From Arachis hypogaea (lineage: Eukaryota; Streptophyta; Magnoliopsida; Fabales; Fabaceae): DNA of 64,000 bases. How positions within the stretch are numbered: position 1 is the stretch's first letter; the number at the start of each line of letters is the position of its first letter. Of the stretch, positions 24,823 through 36,736 are shown in pieces. Location: NCBI RefSeq assembly GCF_003086295.3, contig NC_092051.1, positions 10,470,810 to 10,534,809 on the forward strand, given 5' to 3'. Under the pieces are notes generated by a model that saw nothing but the letters and a program-made list of their open reading frames with translations, was not told the DNA's origin and made no database searches. The position numbers were made by a program, and so were the translations under genes.

Positions 24823-25839
24823 CTACAAATTAAACCAACACAAGATAATTTAATCGTAACCAAAAATGTTATTTATCTACTAAAATTAACTACTAATGTA
24901 TTAATATATAAATACATATATTATTTAATTTATTTTTAATGTATATTTATATTTTTTCATATATTTTATATTAGTAGCTAATTTTAATTAGTGACTAATT
25001 TTAATATACACCTAATATAATTCAATAATAACAATATATATACACTAAGAACTAGAAAGTTACATTGTGTGATCCATGCTACAATACTAGCATATAAAAT
25101 ATCCTAAACACTTCAATAAAATTTTATCATCCTTTTTATATGAAAATGTTTTTTTTTTATTATTAGATGATAAATTATAGAATTTAATTTTAATATATTA
25201 TAAAAATATTATTTTTATTTAAAAATATTACTATTTTTTAAATTGTTACATTTTTTCTTATAAATCACGTTATTAAAATGAGGCTAAATAAATATTATCA
25301 TAAAAAATATTTTAGATATTTTTATTGGATTAGACATCATAAAATAAATCCTAAATTAATTGAACACCAATTAATCAACTTTTTTATGCCAACAACCAGC
25401 CTTTTTTCTTTCTTCCTACATCAAGATTATTAAAACAAAAAAAAATTTGACTCTAAGCCATGTCTTATTAGCACTAGTACAATACTAATACTCAATTATC
25501 AAGATACATCTTTATTAATTTTCTTTAATTATTTTGAAGCTTGCCGCCACGTTCAGTTCAACCATTATTATTGTTAACTATGATCTTTTTGAAATTGAAG
25601 ATTTTTTCTCTCTTTCTTTTTTTCTTTGACTTAATTAAATTAAGAAACTACACTTAAGACTCGACTTAGCTAACGATTAGGATCAATTTGAAGATGATAT
25701 GATTATATAATTAGTAGTATTAGCTTCATCTTTTAGGAATGAAGTAATTACTGTAAATGATATATAACTAGAATGCAAATGCTAATAATATTGGTGAATT
25801 ATTAATTAATCATACACGATTATATTAAATACAATTATA

Positions 25840-27029
25840 TCTATTTATTCTATTATATAAAAATTGAGTTTCTACATTTGATAATGGAATTGATGTGGCA
25901 TATTTTTTATAGTATTTTTTAATTTATTTTTTAACTAATTAAATATAATTTATTACAATAAATTAATTATATCAACTAATTGATTTGATTAGATATTAAA
26001 GTATTATACAATTTAAAATTAGGAAAATTTACCAAAATAAAACATTTAGCTTTCAAAATTACAAAAATGCAATTTTTGCAGTTTGGATACAAAAATGCAA
26101 CTTTATATAAATCTATGTAAACCGTGAAAGGGGTGCTACAGATTAAAATACGTGTAAACCGCTGGAGGGGTTCCACGGTTTACGTTGACGAAGCTTTTGG
26201 GAAGAACTCGTGGCAGAATTCCACAGTTTTGTGAAGATGCAAAAAAGTAAGTGAGTGATGTGATAGTAGAATATCATTTTTATTTCAGTAACAAGTGTAA
26301 TTACCGGTGTCATGCATGTGATAAGATTGAAATTATAATTTTAAATTATTTTTTAAAAATTAATTTAAATTATAATAATTTGATTAATAAAAAAGTAATA
26401 TGTTATGTATTGTTTGGTTTTTTTAATCTAGTGTTAATTGGATTAACTCTAAAATAGTTATTAATCGATTTTAATAATCTACTTTCTTCCATAAATCAGA
26501 CATATATACTGAATGTGATCATAAATAATATAGTAATAGTCAAATCCACCAACAAATATATTGGCTATTATCACACTATAAAATAAATTAAATATAAAAG
26601 CTATTAGCACTTATAAATCTATAAAATTGCACTGTTTTTGATTCGTGAAAAGGTTTGCTTATCAAATAAACTAATTAAATAAATGGTATTAAGAAAAATA
26701 AACTAATTAAATTAATTCATATATTTCGTTATCATATTTATTATTTATTAAATAATTTGATATTTACTCCAATCAAATCAAATAATTAATATAATTAACT
26801 AAATTAATTAATTGATATAATTAATTATAATTAATCAATTCATATAAATTATAATAAATGGTAAGATTTGAATGTGTAATCAAATTAATTAATTGATATA
26901 ATTAATTAATTATAATTGATTTGCTTTAACGAATTAAATAAAATAAATAAGGAAACACCTCAAAAGCATGCCATATCAATTTCATCATTAAGTGCAAAAA
27001 TCTTATTTTTATATAATAGAATAAATAGA
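25840..27029. mobile_element. Candidate Helitron-related or TIR element with 24-bp inverted ends
   Basis: Bases 25840-25863 (starting TCTATTTATTCTATTATA) are repeated exactly, inverted, at 27006-27029. Similarity continues inward on both sides (ATTGATGTGGCAT on the left, ATTGATATGGCAT on the right). The older paralogue at 19712-20925 stops exactly at the left end, supporting an insertion boundary there. Plant Helitron 5' ends often look like TCTATATTATATAAAA, and the inner motif near 26310 resembles the 'accgt..catgcacg' motif seen in such elements. I see no helicase ORF, no clear 3' hairpin and no target duplication. Confidence 0.4.
26154..26183. repeat. 30-bp imperfect palindrome GTAAACCG...CGGTTTAC
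   Basis: GTAAACCG and CGGTTTAC face each other across 14 bases (GCTGGAGGGGTTCC, then A). A further half-site GTAAACCGTG lies ~35 bases to the left. The copy A equivalent is at 5060-5089. The surrounding AT-rich DNA (25985-26240), with repeated 'acaaaaatgcaa', looks like a transposon end. Confidence 0.5.
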
Positions 27030-27201
27030 ATAGATAGACAATAAATATATTTTCTTAAATTAGTATAATTATGTATTATTTATTAAATATTAATTGTAAT
27101 ATTATAATATAATTATAATAAAGATATTTTTCTAAAATAAATTTATTTAGAAAAATATAAATTGGTTATTAATAACTGGTACCATTATCATATAATTATC
27201 A

Positions 27202-27202
<1 letters not shown>

Positions 27203-27256
<54 letters not shown>
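27203..27256. repeat. (ATT)n microsatellite, copy B
   Basis: Uninterrupted run of ~18 ATT units. Confidence 0.95.
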
Positions 27257-27258
<2 letters not shown>

Positions 27259-28465
27259 AATAATTAAAAATATTTTTGATTGATAATTGATAAGTAGTTT
27301 AATAATGTATTAAATATTGATTTTATATAATTATAATAAATATATTTTATTAAATTAGTATAATTATCATTATTACTTAAATGCTAATTATAGTATAATT
27401 ATAATAAAAATATTTTTATAAAATAAATTTAGAAGAGAAAATAGTGTATTCATTTTGGTGGGAAAATGGATTCATGAGGAATCGACATCTCACTTCCATT
27501 AGTGGAGAAAACCCAGTTTTAGTATATTAAGTAGATTTGTCCTTTTATTTGTTTTACGCTTAAAAAATTGAAAAGATTCTAAAATAATAGTCCAAAATAG
27601 GGAGTATATTTGAACTTATTTAAAAGAAAAAGCTGAATACACTAAGTGCATGTTTGAGCGCCATTATTTTGATAAAAAAAAAAAGATATTTTTTCTACGA
27701 AAAAAGATCTTCTTTTTATTTTCTAACGTATTTGGCAAATTTCTAATGATAAAAGTAAAAGCATTAGAAAAAAAAAACATCTTTTTGAGAAGTTGTAATT
27801 TACATTTTTTTTAAAAAAAAAATTCTTAAAAAAATATTTTTCATGCAATAAATAAATAAAAATGTACTTTTATATTGTTATACCCAAACATAATTGATAA
27901 ATAAAAAGATCTTTTTCCATGAGATACTTAAACATAAAATTACTTATAAATAATTATCGAAAGTGATTATAAATAAATTAATTATAATAATTATCGAAAT
28001 AAATAATTTAAAAAATATTTACCGTAATAAATATTCCTTCCTTATTTCGTTTACACTATAAATGAGATAATTTTGCATGACGCAACACGTGTATAAGTAT
28101 AAACGAGATACATGTATTTTTTTTTAAAAAAAAATTGAAAATAATAAAAAATATTAATAATATCAATAATCCAAAATTTTAGCAAGCAAATTAGTACCTA
28201 AAAAGGTAGGTAGGAGAGATTAAAATTGATAAGTTTAAATATTTGATCAATTAGTACTCAAAAAGGTTGATGGAATAGTAATAACCGTTTCAATTCTCTT
28301 CCCACTACCCCCATCAATCTTTACTAACAATTGGCAAATGGTTATTTTTATTTTTTAAATTTAAATCAATCTAATTGGATCATAATTTATGTACTCTTTT
28401 TGAGTATTAATTGATCAAACATATCTATTTTAAAAAAAGTAGATGAGATATAGTGATAACCGTTT

Positions 28466-28966
28466 CAATTCTCTTCTCTTGTAATGTAATTTCTCATATC
28501 TTTTTCGATAAAACTTAATTCATGATGACCACCCACTATTGCTACAAACGACGACTGATATGTTTTACTCGGTTTGATTTTGGCTTCCTTATTATTTTCA
28601 ATTGTACGATACACAAATATGCTTTGCTTGATTTGGATAGTAAGGATGTGAATGATATAGAACAACTTTAGAAATGATCCAAAGACCAACGTCCTTCAAT
28701 ATATGTAAATAAATCTTGGCTGGACAGTTTTTTCCAGCTGAGAGATTTGTCTTCAGAGTTTGAGATATCTTGAATTTCCTTTTCCCCTCTCTACTACATG
28801 TAATTAATTGATTCTTAATTTCATCTCCCTTCTGAGTGGTGTTCCTTATTTTTGTAGAAAAACCAGCAAATTTAGAATAATCTTTGTAGAACTTTCCAAC
28901 TTCTTCAAGTATCATGAAAGTCATTCCAACCTTTGAGACAAATTGTTCATCGACAACACACCTGGA
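28466..28966 (-). pseudogene. FAR1-RELATED SEQUENCE-like DNA-binding domain fragment, copy B
   Basis: Begins right after a TTTGCAG acceptor (28967). The first frame gives VGMTFMILEEVGKFY, NQLITCSREGKRKFK, NCPAKIYLHILKD and WIISKVVLYHSHP. After a small deletion and frameshift near 28635 a second frame gives RTIENNKEAKI, KPSKTYQSSFVA and FIEKDMRNYITREE, then a stop. This is the N-terminal zinc-chelating DNA-binding domain of FAR1/FHY3-type proteins, which descend from Mutator-like transposases. The transposase core and SWIM domain are absent, so this is a relic and not a working regulator. Confidence 0.8.
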
Positions 28967-28980
28967 CTGCAAAATAAACT

Positions 28981-29450
28981 GAAATATTATCATACACAAG
29001 ACCATTGTGTAATAACAAATGAACCAAAAATTGTGTATTATATGACTTCAGAAACTTCTGCATTCTATCCAAATTCAAGTTCATAAACAACATTGATTTT
29101 AGTAAAGAAAGATGAAATTATTCATTATCACTTTAATCAATTGCATTTCATTCCGTTTAATTCAAAATTGTTAAAAGAGTGAACTAAAATATTATAATAA
29201 CAAGTTCATTATATAATAAGAAATGAATTGAAAAATGTGCATTATTTAAATTCAAAAATTTCTACATTCTATCCAAATTTAAATTAATAAACAACACTAA
29301 TTTTTATAAAGAAGGATGAAATTATTCATTATCACTTTATTTAATTGCATTCTATTCCATTCAAATCAAAATTGTTGAACAATGAACCGAAAACATTATC
29401 ATAACAAGATCATTGTGTAATAACAAATGAACTGAAAAAATGTGATTATC
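28981..29450. repeat. ~204-bp tandem repeat, 2.3 units
   Basis: Units start near 28981, 29186 and 29389. Each shares ATTATCATAACAAG-like, AATAACAAATGAAC-like and GATGAAATTATTCATTATC motifs. It lies in what would be the intron upstream of the FAR1-type exon. Spacer at 29451-29958 holds nothing recognisable. Confidence 0.7.
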
Positions 29451-29958
29451 AAACCTCATCCACTTAATTCGATTCAGGATAATAATCCAAATCACTCTTG
29501 TTCTGATTTAAACTTGAATCATTCATTATTTTGATAAAAATAATACATTCAATTCAAAAAAATAATACACTATTCGATTCAACATAAATGCAGATCAAAA
29601 ATCAGAGGAATGAAATAAAAAATCTGAAGAAGAAAACGAAGAATGGAAATTTTACATTAAAGAGGAACAAAAAATGGAAATTTTACATTCAAGAAAAACA
29701 AAGAAGGAAAGCTTTACATTAAAAAATAGAAGCTTTACGTTGAAGTTCTATTATAAGTAAGTGGTGCGATGTGTGAAAGTAAATCATTTGGACGGACTTG
29801 GTCAGAGAAATCACTTGGATCTTTAATAAAACAAATTATAAATAACGAGATTAACTTATATGAATGGCAAGGCCACTGTTTGCATTGTGAACTCACAAAC
29901 TAATTTTTAGTGTATTATTATTTATTTATTTATTTTCAGAGAAAGAGATAGATTGAGG

Positions 29959-30087
29959 ATGGCTCTGTGCATATTGTCAATTGATATGATGGGGGTTCTA
30001 ATGGCGTTGGTTATTGCTCTAACTCTCATGCTCATATGTTCCTCTCCTCCTAGCAGGGTTGTCGTTCATCATTACCCTTATTACTAA
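29959..30087 (+). CDS. Short ORF, 42-aa hydrophobic peptide
   Basis: Starts MALCILSIDMMGVLM. A strongly hydrophobic core (residues ~10-28, ALVIALTLMLICS) could be a signal peptide or membrane segment. It is followed by a short polar tail (RVVVHHYPYY). The ATG lies just after a pyrimidine-rich TTATTTTCAG that could be a splice acceptor. The ORF is unchanged between the two copies, but these are too similar for that to show selection. It could be a small secreted or membrane peptide, or a chance ORF. Family not recognised. Confidence 0.35.
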   Translation: MALCILSIDMMGVLMALVIALTLMLICSSPPSRVVVHHYPYY

Positions 30088-30160
30088 TAATTAATTAGCT
30101 TCACTTACAATTAATTGAGTCTATGTACATCAGCTAAGACCTAAGATCATGTAATTGTTT

Positions 30161-31828
30161 TCGGTATGTTAACTTATATTCCAAATTATGTTAGATTATG
30201 TATGTATTTTAAACTTGTCTCCTCTGTATATCTCTTTCATGCTGATAACTAATGATTGGTGATGAGTAATTCATTCACGTTACCACTGAAATTTGTCTTG
30301 GTCAGGTCAACTTTACGTGACACATATGTTCAAGCTATAGTCCATAATTCCATATATTATGGTGTTAACTCCTCAAATGAGGTGAAATTTTCTATGGATG
30401 CATTTGATTATTTGATTGGGTTATAAGCTAAAGTAATATATCTTCAATAAATTGTGAGTGAGGAGTGTTGTTAACAAGAAATGTATTATGTATGTATCGT
30501 ATAACAAGGTTCAAGACTCTTTTATAGTCCTTACCGGCCGGTTGGCAAGAGATGAAGGTATCATTTAAACTTAATGGGATCTTTAGCAATAAATAGAGAT
30601 GTGAAGGAAAACCTATATAAACAATTACGCTAATTAAATGAGTTTGATTTAAAATAGCCAATAATTGAACCTTAGTTACATTACTACTGTAGTCTTATAC
30701 TATTTTTCTTATACTTTACTTTAGTCTTATGTTATGTTATTTTTTTAATTAAGGCAAGAGACTAGGTTGTTAACATGACAAGAAGTATATATGTATTTTA
30801 TATTAGTGTCTAATTTTAATTGCTGCTTTTAGTATATATCTATCATGATTGTTTTTATTTTGTGTATTGTTTTTGGATCAAAGGTCACTAGATATTATTT
30901 TAGATGATATTTAATAATCCTAACTTAATCTATTAATTATTTAGTTATCTTTTGCTTTTTAACCTAAAATTATTTTATGATGTTCTTTTTTTATAATTTT
31001 AACTAAATGGCTTATTCACTATTACTGAAGAGATAAAACTTAGTTATATTTCAGTTCGATAAAAATATAGGGGTTTAGATAAGTAGAATCTTGTTATAAA
31101 TCTTTTTAAGCTTTTGTTTGAGAATCAAGCTTGCCAATAGTAATTACATTTGAAAACAAATTAATTTAAAAGATTTCAAGCTCATAAGCCGCTCAAAGTC
31201 TCAAAGTCTCAATTAAGTAAAAACAGAAACAATTTTGCTGGTTATATCTTTTATAATAAACATCATTTTGATATTAATATTTTTTTAATAATTATATATG
31301 TATTTTTTTATTTATTAATTAAAAATTAATTTATATAAATATATAATTAATTAATAACTATTATATTTTTATACGAGTATCAATAATATTTGGTGTATGA
31401 ATAATATTTTTTTAAAAAAAAATTAGCTATAATTATTTAAAGTCAACTCGAACCACTCACTTAATTAGTTCAGTTAACTAGCAACATCACAATCTATTTC
31501 AGACAAGAAGGACAAATTATTTTTTTTATATGTGTAGTTTTTTTTTGTTGTTTTTATTAGTGTAATTTTTATTTGAATATTTGTCTATTATTATACGAGG
31601 AGAGGGATTATTATCACACTTTAATTAATAAAATATTGTTTAATTATCTTAAATTACCTTTCTTTCTTTACACCTAAATTAACAATTTATTAAGTATAGA
31701 TTTAATATTATTCAAATTTATTATAATAGTGTTAAATTAAATAAATATTATTTTCTTTTTTCTTTTAAGAGTACAATAGTAATCATTGGTAATACATAAG
31801 TATATGATACGTCATAATAAAAAAAAAA
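30161..31828. other. AT-rich spacer; right part duplicated at 62980
   Basis: No gene seen. From ~31110 to the element at 31829 it aligns with 62980-63675 (diverged paralogue). Shared landmarks are TTATACGAG, AGAGGGATTATTATCACAC and TTACACCTAAATTAACAA. Confidence 0.7.
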
Positions 31829-32880
31829 GGGTTAAATAGAATTTTTGTTATGATTTAGTTTAAAAATCGAAATCGTTTTTAATTTTTTTTATTTGAAAAA
31901 ATCCCCAACGTTCAATTTAATAATAAAATCGTCTTTTTAAAAATAATAATTTTTAAATGACAAAAATATCTCTACTACTATACTGTCTTTTTTTTTTTTC
32001 AAGTTCAACAACATCAAATTCTTCGAATGCTAACAACAACAACAATAACAATAAAAATCATTCGGATTCTTTAAAAAAAAAAAATCCATCAATTAGGGAG
32101 AGAGAGAGACGAGCAATATACAAAGAGTGGTCACCAATCTGCTCCGTCACTACTGTCTGCACTGCTGTTCCGGAGAAGGCGACAGTGGCACCCACATCCT
32201 GGTGTTTTGGATTGGCACCAAAAACCAAATTCCTCGCAAAGGTTCCAACTACCACCGAGGCAAAACCGGTTCCATCCTAAGAGAAAAAACTCCTCCAACA
32301 TTCTATCGGTGACGCAATTAGGGTTTGTAATGGACTTGAAAATTTTATTGGTAGAGGTTCCTAGACATGGTGGCAAAGCATGAGGAAGAAGGAGACGACA
32401 GAGACTGGCTAAGGTGGATCTCGCAGAGAGCTAGTAGCAACATCTTGCAGAGAGTAGCGCAACAACAGAAAAGGACGAAGGGAAAGAAGACGACAATGGA
32501 GAACTGCGAAGCATGTGAGACACGGTGGAGAGCAACACAACTTAGAGCAGACAGAGGTACTGTGACATGGCAACAAGCTGAATGGCAACTCGACAGACAA
32601 TGGCATTCATGAGAGATTGTGGCTACTAACTGCTAAAGGAAGCAGAGACCAGAGGAGGTGAGTGGCGGGGTAAAGGCTGTGTTAAATGTGAAGGACTGAA
32701 TGGGGGTGATGAGTGCAATTAGGGTTGTTGGAGAAGGGTTATTAGAGAAGGTTGGTATTTTGGTTCAAAGAATGTTTTTAAGGCTAAATTGATCATTAGA
32801 GATGAATTTAAATACAAAAAAATTTTGGGAACGATTTTGGTTTTCAAATTAAACCATAGAGAGCAAATCATACTTAACCT
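31829..32880. mobile_element. Non-autonomous TIR element, ~1.05 kb (Mutator-like?)
   Basis: The left end GGGTTAAATAG and the right end ACTTAACCT are the tips of ~48-bp imperfect inverted repeats (ATTTAGTTTAAAAATCG against CGATTTTGGTTTTCAAATT). The paralogous segment at 63660-63700 lacks the whole element, so it is a real insertion. The likely target duplication is an A-rich ~9 bp (TAAAAATAA on the right). The middle (32090-32760) is much richer in G and C than its surroundings and has short ORFs on both strands, none recognisable. It may be captured genomic sequence of Pack-MULE type, which is inference. Confidence 0.65.
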
Positions 32881-33103
32881 TAAAAATAACTGTTAATAAA
32901 AGAATTATAATATACAATATATATGTTCATCTAACATTTTTTATTGTGCTTATATCATTTAAACTAGTAGCCAGTAAGCCAAAATTATAAGAATTTTGCA
33001 TGTTAATTTCACAAATTTTATGCAAAATTAATTATTTTATTTTATAAGTATATACTTAAAAAATTTTTATTCTAGCACTTAAATAAAAAAAAATATTTTT
33101 AAC

Positions 33104-33568
33104 TATGATGCACGAACACGGGACGCGACACAACATGAGACACGCCGACACATCATATTAAAAATCTTATGTGACACGGGATACGACATATATATAAAAT
33201 ATAAAGTATTTTTTAAATAAATTATAGTAATATTTTGATATTTTATTGATATCAAAATATATATAAATTAATTTTTTAACTATTTTTAATATGTTTTTTC
33301 AATTGTATAAAGTATTTAAATATTTTTGTTTTAATAAATAATAATATATACTGTTTTTAAATTCATTTCAAAAATACATATTAAAAATAAGGTTGGACAC
33401 GCTGACATGTGATGATATTTAGATGTGTTCAAGTATGACTGGAGAATAATTTTTTATTTTTTATTAATACATGGTTGGACACGACAGACACGAGTGTCGA
33501 TGAGTGTCGTGTTCGAAATGTATCTGACACCAGAACACAGCAACTCAACGAAATGTTCGTATTTCATA
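33104..33568. mobile_element. MITE-like repeat with inverted ends
   Basis: The left TATGATGCACGAACAC is matched by the inverted right end TATGAAATACGAACA. The inside is rich in GACACG-type motifs (GAGTGTCGTGTTCGAAATG), typical of a dispersed plant repeat. The right part recurs with its flank at 54488-54690. Confidence 0.5.
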
Positions 33569-33714
33569 AATTTTTAAATAAAGAAAAAATATGTTTACAT
33601 TGGCTTTAATTTAAAATTAAAAATTATTATTAAAAGATTTTCTATTTAACTCAAATTTTTATGTGTAGATCAGTAGAAAGAATTTATATAATTTTTATTT
33701 TATTTTTTTTATTT

Positions 33715-34545
33715 ATAACAATATATAATGCTAATACATGGGTTTGGTGTCCAATTTTCTATTTCCTATTTTAACCTTACTAACATAATTCAAAATTATT
33801 TTGTAGTTATTTATTTCACTAACAGTTATCTATAACAATATATAATAACAATATATAATGCTAATACATGGGTTTAGTGTCCAATTTTCTATTTTCTATT
33901 TTAACCTTACTAACATAATTCAAAATTATTTTACAGTTACTTATTTCACTAACATGTTTCACTAATAGTTATCTATAACAATATATAATGCCAATACATG
34001 GAGTTTGATGTCCAATTTTTTATTTCCTATTTTAACCTTACTAACATAATTCAAAATTATTTTGCAATTATTTATTTCACTAACAGTTATAAAAACTCAC
34101 GTATAACTTCTGTTCAATTCTTTACTTCTACAATCTCCCTTTTTAATTTCTTTTGTTTTTTTCTGATTCTCCTTCTTTATCTTATGAACTCTTCTCTGTA
34201 AACAATTATTTAAATAAAACATGTATTTTGGTTTATATATATTCTTTTTGTATATAACAATATATAATGCCAATACATGGGGTTTGGTGTCCAATTTTCT
34301 ATTTCCTATTTTAGCCTTACTAATATAATTCAAAATTATTTTGCAGTTACTTATTTCACTAACATATTTCACTAACAGTTATAAAAATTCACGTATAACT
34401 TCTGTTCAATTCTTTATTCCTACAATCTCCCTTTTTTAATTTTTTTTTTTTGATTCTCCTTCTTTATCTCATGAACTCTTCTCTATACGGAATAATTATT
34501 TAAATAAAACATGTATTTTGGTTTATATATATTCTTTTTGAATAA
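33715..34545. repeat. Compound tandem repeat, ~130- and ~280-bp units
   Basis: A ~125-bp unit (ACAATATATAATGC, TACATGG, GTGTCCAATTTTCTATTTCC, CACTAACAGTTAT) occurs near 33717, 33843, 33973 and 34253. The last two are each followed by a second shared segment (CACGTATAACTTCTGTTC to ATGTATTTTGGTTTATA), making a ~280-bp higher-order unit. Confidence 0.75.
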
Positions 34546-36329
34546 GAATAATATTATTATCATTATTCTTAGAATTATATTTTGGTTTATAGTAATTTTA
34601 ATTATAAATAAAGTCATGTCAACATTAAAATAAAAAAAATATTTATCTAATAAATTTAAAAAGTGAATAATATATTAACAAAAAAATAAAATTAATTTCT
34701 TAAAAATAATAACTTTATCTTATTAACTCTTTTATTCATGTACAATTTAAAATTTTCTTACACTTTTGTCTTTTTATTCTAATGAGTAATTTTATATTTA
34801 ATTTAATTAATTTTTTATTTTATATTTACTTACTTAAATTAATTATTTTTTAATTTTATATAATTATTAAAAATATTAAATGTTGTTAAATATTCTTTAA
34901 AATAAAAAGATAAACAAAAATATTTTTATTAACCATACCATATTTTTTTGTTATTGATAATTATATAATATTTATTAATATTAACTCTTTTCAACATATA
35001 TTTGATTAATATAGTTAATTAATAAATTATTGAAATATTAAAATAACTTAATTTTGTAGAAAAATATTATAAAAAGAAATTAAATTTTATATAATTATTT
35101 AATTATAACCGAATCAATCGGTTCAACCTGTGACCCAACAGTTGAACCAGTGACCTAGTGACCCAGTAGTCTTATCGGTTTAATTACTGGTTCGATTCTG
35201 ATAACTATGATTAGAAGTCAACAAGTATTTAACCAGTGACGATAAATAATTTATTTTATAGATCTTATTATATTCTGAAATATTCATTTAAATTATGTTT
35301 TGTTTAATTTTATGTTAGTCTTTGTTTGTATAGTGTTATTTTGAGTAGGTTTATGACTTTATGAGTACTGTACTCCAATTGTCAGCCCATCAATTTAACC
35401 TCATTCTAATTATTCTGTTAAAATGCTTTTTTTTTAATCTTTTGATACACTTTGTTATATTTTTTTTGCTAATATTATTTTTTTACCTTTAACATCCTCG
35501 ATTTTATCACATTCATCCTTACAAATTTTATTTAGTTTTACTGTAATTATTATATTCATCTGTAATTTTTATCTATATTTTTTTTAATTTATTTATCCAA
35601 TTAATATTTTTATTATTCTTTTACCTTTTTAATTTGTTCCAACATTTCACGTATAGCTATTTAGGGCTAAACACTGTTAAGATCTACCATGGAAAATTAG
35701 AGTGTAGTTTTATTCGTGTAGCCAACATTATTTACGAGAAGACCTTGTAGTTGTTGATGTTGTATTATTTATTACACTGTGATCTTGTTTGCATTTTTCT
35801 TGCATTGTAATTTCTTTAAATGTGCCATAATCTAAGCATTTTTACTACATTATTAACGATAAAAGTTTTAAATCAAGGAAAGAAAAATGTGGGCAATATG
35901 CCAGGCACAGGTAGCATTTTTATCTAAATTATTTTTATACTTATTGTTAATATATCAAAACATAAAGACACAAAAATTATGAATTCACCTCCTTTTTATA
36001 ACACTAATTATATGGTGTGTTCAAAAAATTCTTTTAATTTTGTCCGATTTAATAATCTATTCCACTATAGATCAGTTATTCCACGTTAAAAAACTTCCAC
36101 TATCTCATCTTCTCTTTTATTACATACATTCATAAATTCACGTTCTCTGTTATTTCTTTAATTTACGACCTAGGTTAGTTACGTAAATAAAAAAAATTTT
36201 ATCTATTTTTTTTACAGTAAATTTTTTTATTGGATGTAAATTATTGTTGCCAATTTTTTTATTTGGATATATTTTTAAAAAATAAAAATAAAATAGTTCA
36301 ACAAGAACAATTTTTTTAAAATTAAATTT
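34546..36329. other. AT-rich spacer, no gene seen
   Basis: Near 35100-35210 there is a GC-richer ~110-bp patch with GGTTCAACC, TGAACCAGTGACC and CTGGTTCGATTC. It is the kind of sequence seen at ends of a common plant DNA-transposon repeat, and a related patch lies near 2240-2330. Nothing else recognisable. Confidence 0.5.
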
Positions 36330-36710
36330 TGTTACGGCCTAGCCCAAACCCCCTATGGATCGGCCCGACCCGGACACGCGCCCCAACCCGGACACGCGTC
36401 CCGGACAGCTCATACACGGCTGTGGGATAACGTCCTTGATAAAGCGGGCCTGTCCTCATTGGGCCCACCTCTGACAGTATATAAGGGGAAGGTTTACTCT
36501 TCCCCCAAGGTACGTCATATATCATATCACCCTTTTTCGCCTGCACATTTACTGACAAGAGCGTCGGAGTGTCTTTGCAGGTGGCACCCCCCCTTTCACA
36601 CGAAGTACTCGGGATCTCGCACACCCCTGGCCGGTAGTCCACAACCTGACGAGCCCCTACCATCTCCCAGGATTTCAACCCGAACCGTCCGGTAGCCGAC
36701 CTACCGAACA
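36330..36710 (+). repeat. 5' LTR (381 bp)
   Basis: From TGTTACGGCC to CTACCGAACA. A TATA box (AGTATATAAGG, ~36477) should start the genomic transcript. It is 17 bp shorter than the 3' LTR, which has extra GACCCGAGCACCAC-like sequence. Confidence 0.9.
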
Positions 36711-36728
36711 TTGGCGCCGTCTGTGGGG
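36711..36728 (+). other. Primer-binding site
   Basis: TTGGCGCCGTCTGTGGGG directly follows the 5' LTR; this form is usual for Tat-type elements. Confidence 0.75.
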
Positions 36729-36736
36729 ACTCGTCC

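Larger units (their letters stand above)
21082..30160. repeat. Copy B of the ~9 kb duplicated block (clean copy)
   Basis: Matches 1-8949. Contains an intact F-box gene, the 82-nt exon, an element with 24-bp inverted ends, a FAR1-related fragment, ~200-bp tandem repeats and a 42-codon ORF. The remaining intervals (22945-24060, 24251-24740, 24823-25839 and 27030-28465) are AT-rich spacer without a visible gene. The similarity is known only up to the N gap on the copy A side, so the true right edge is unknown. Confidence 0.9.

Noticed and set aside
30428..30661. 77-codon minus-strand ORF
   Set aside because: No recognisable motif, no splice context, AT-rich spacer.
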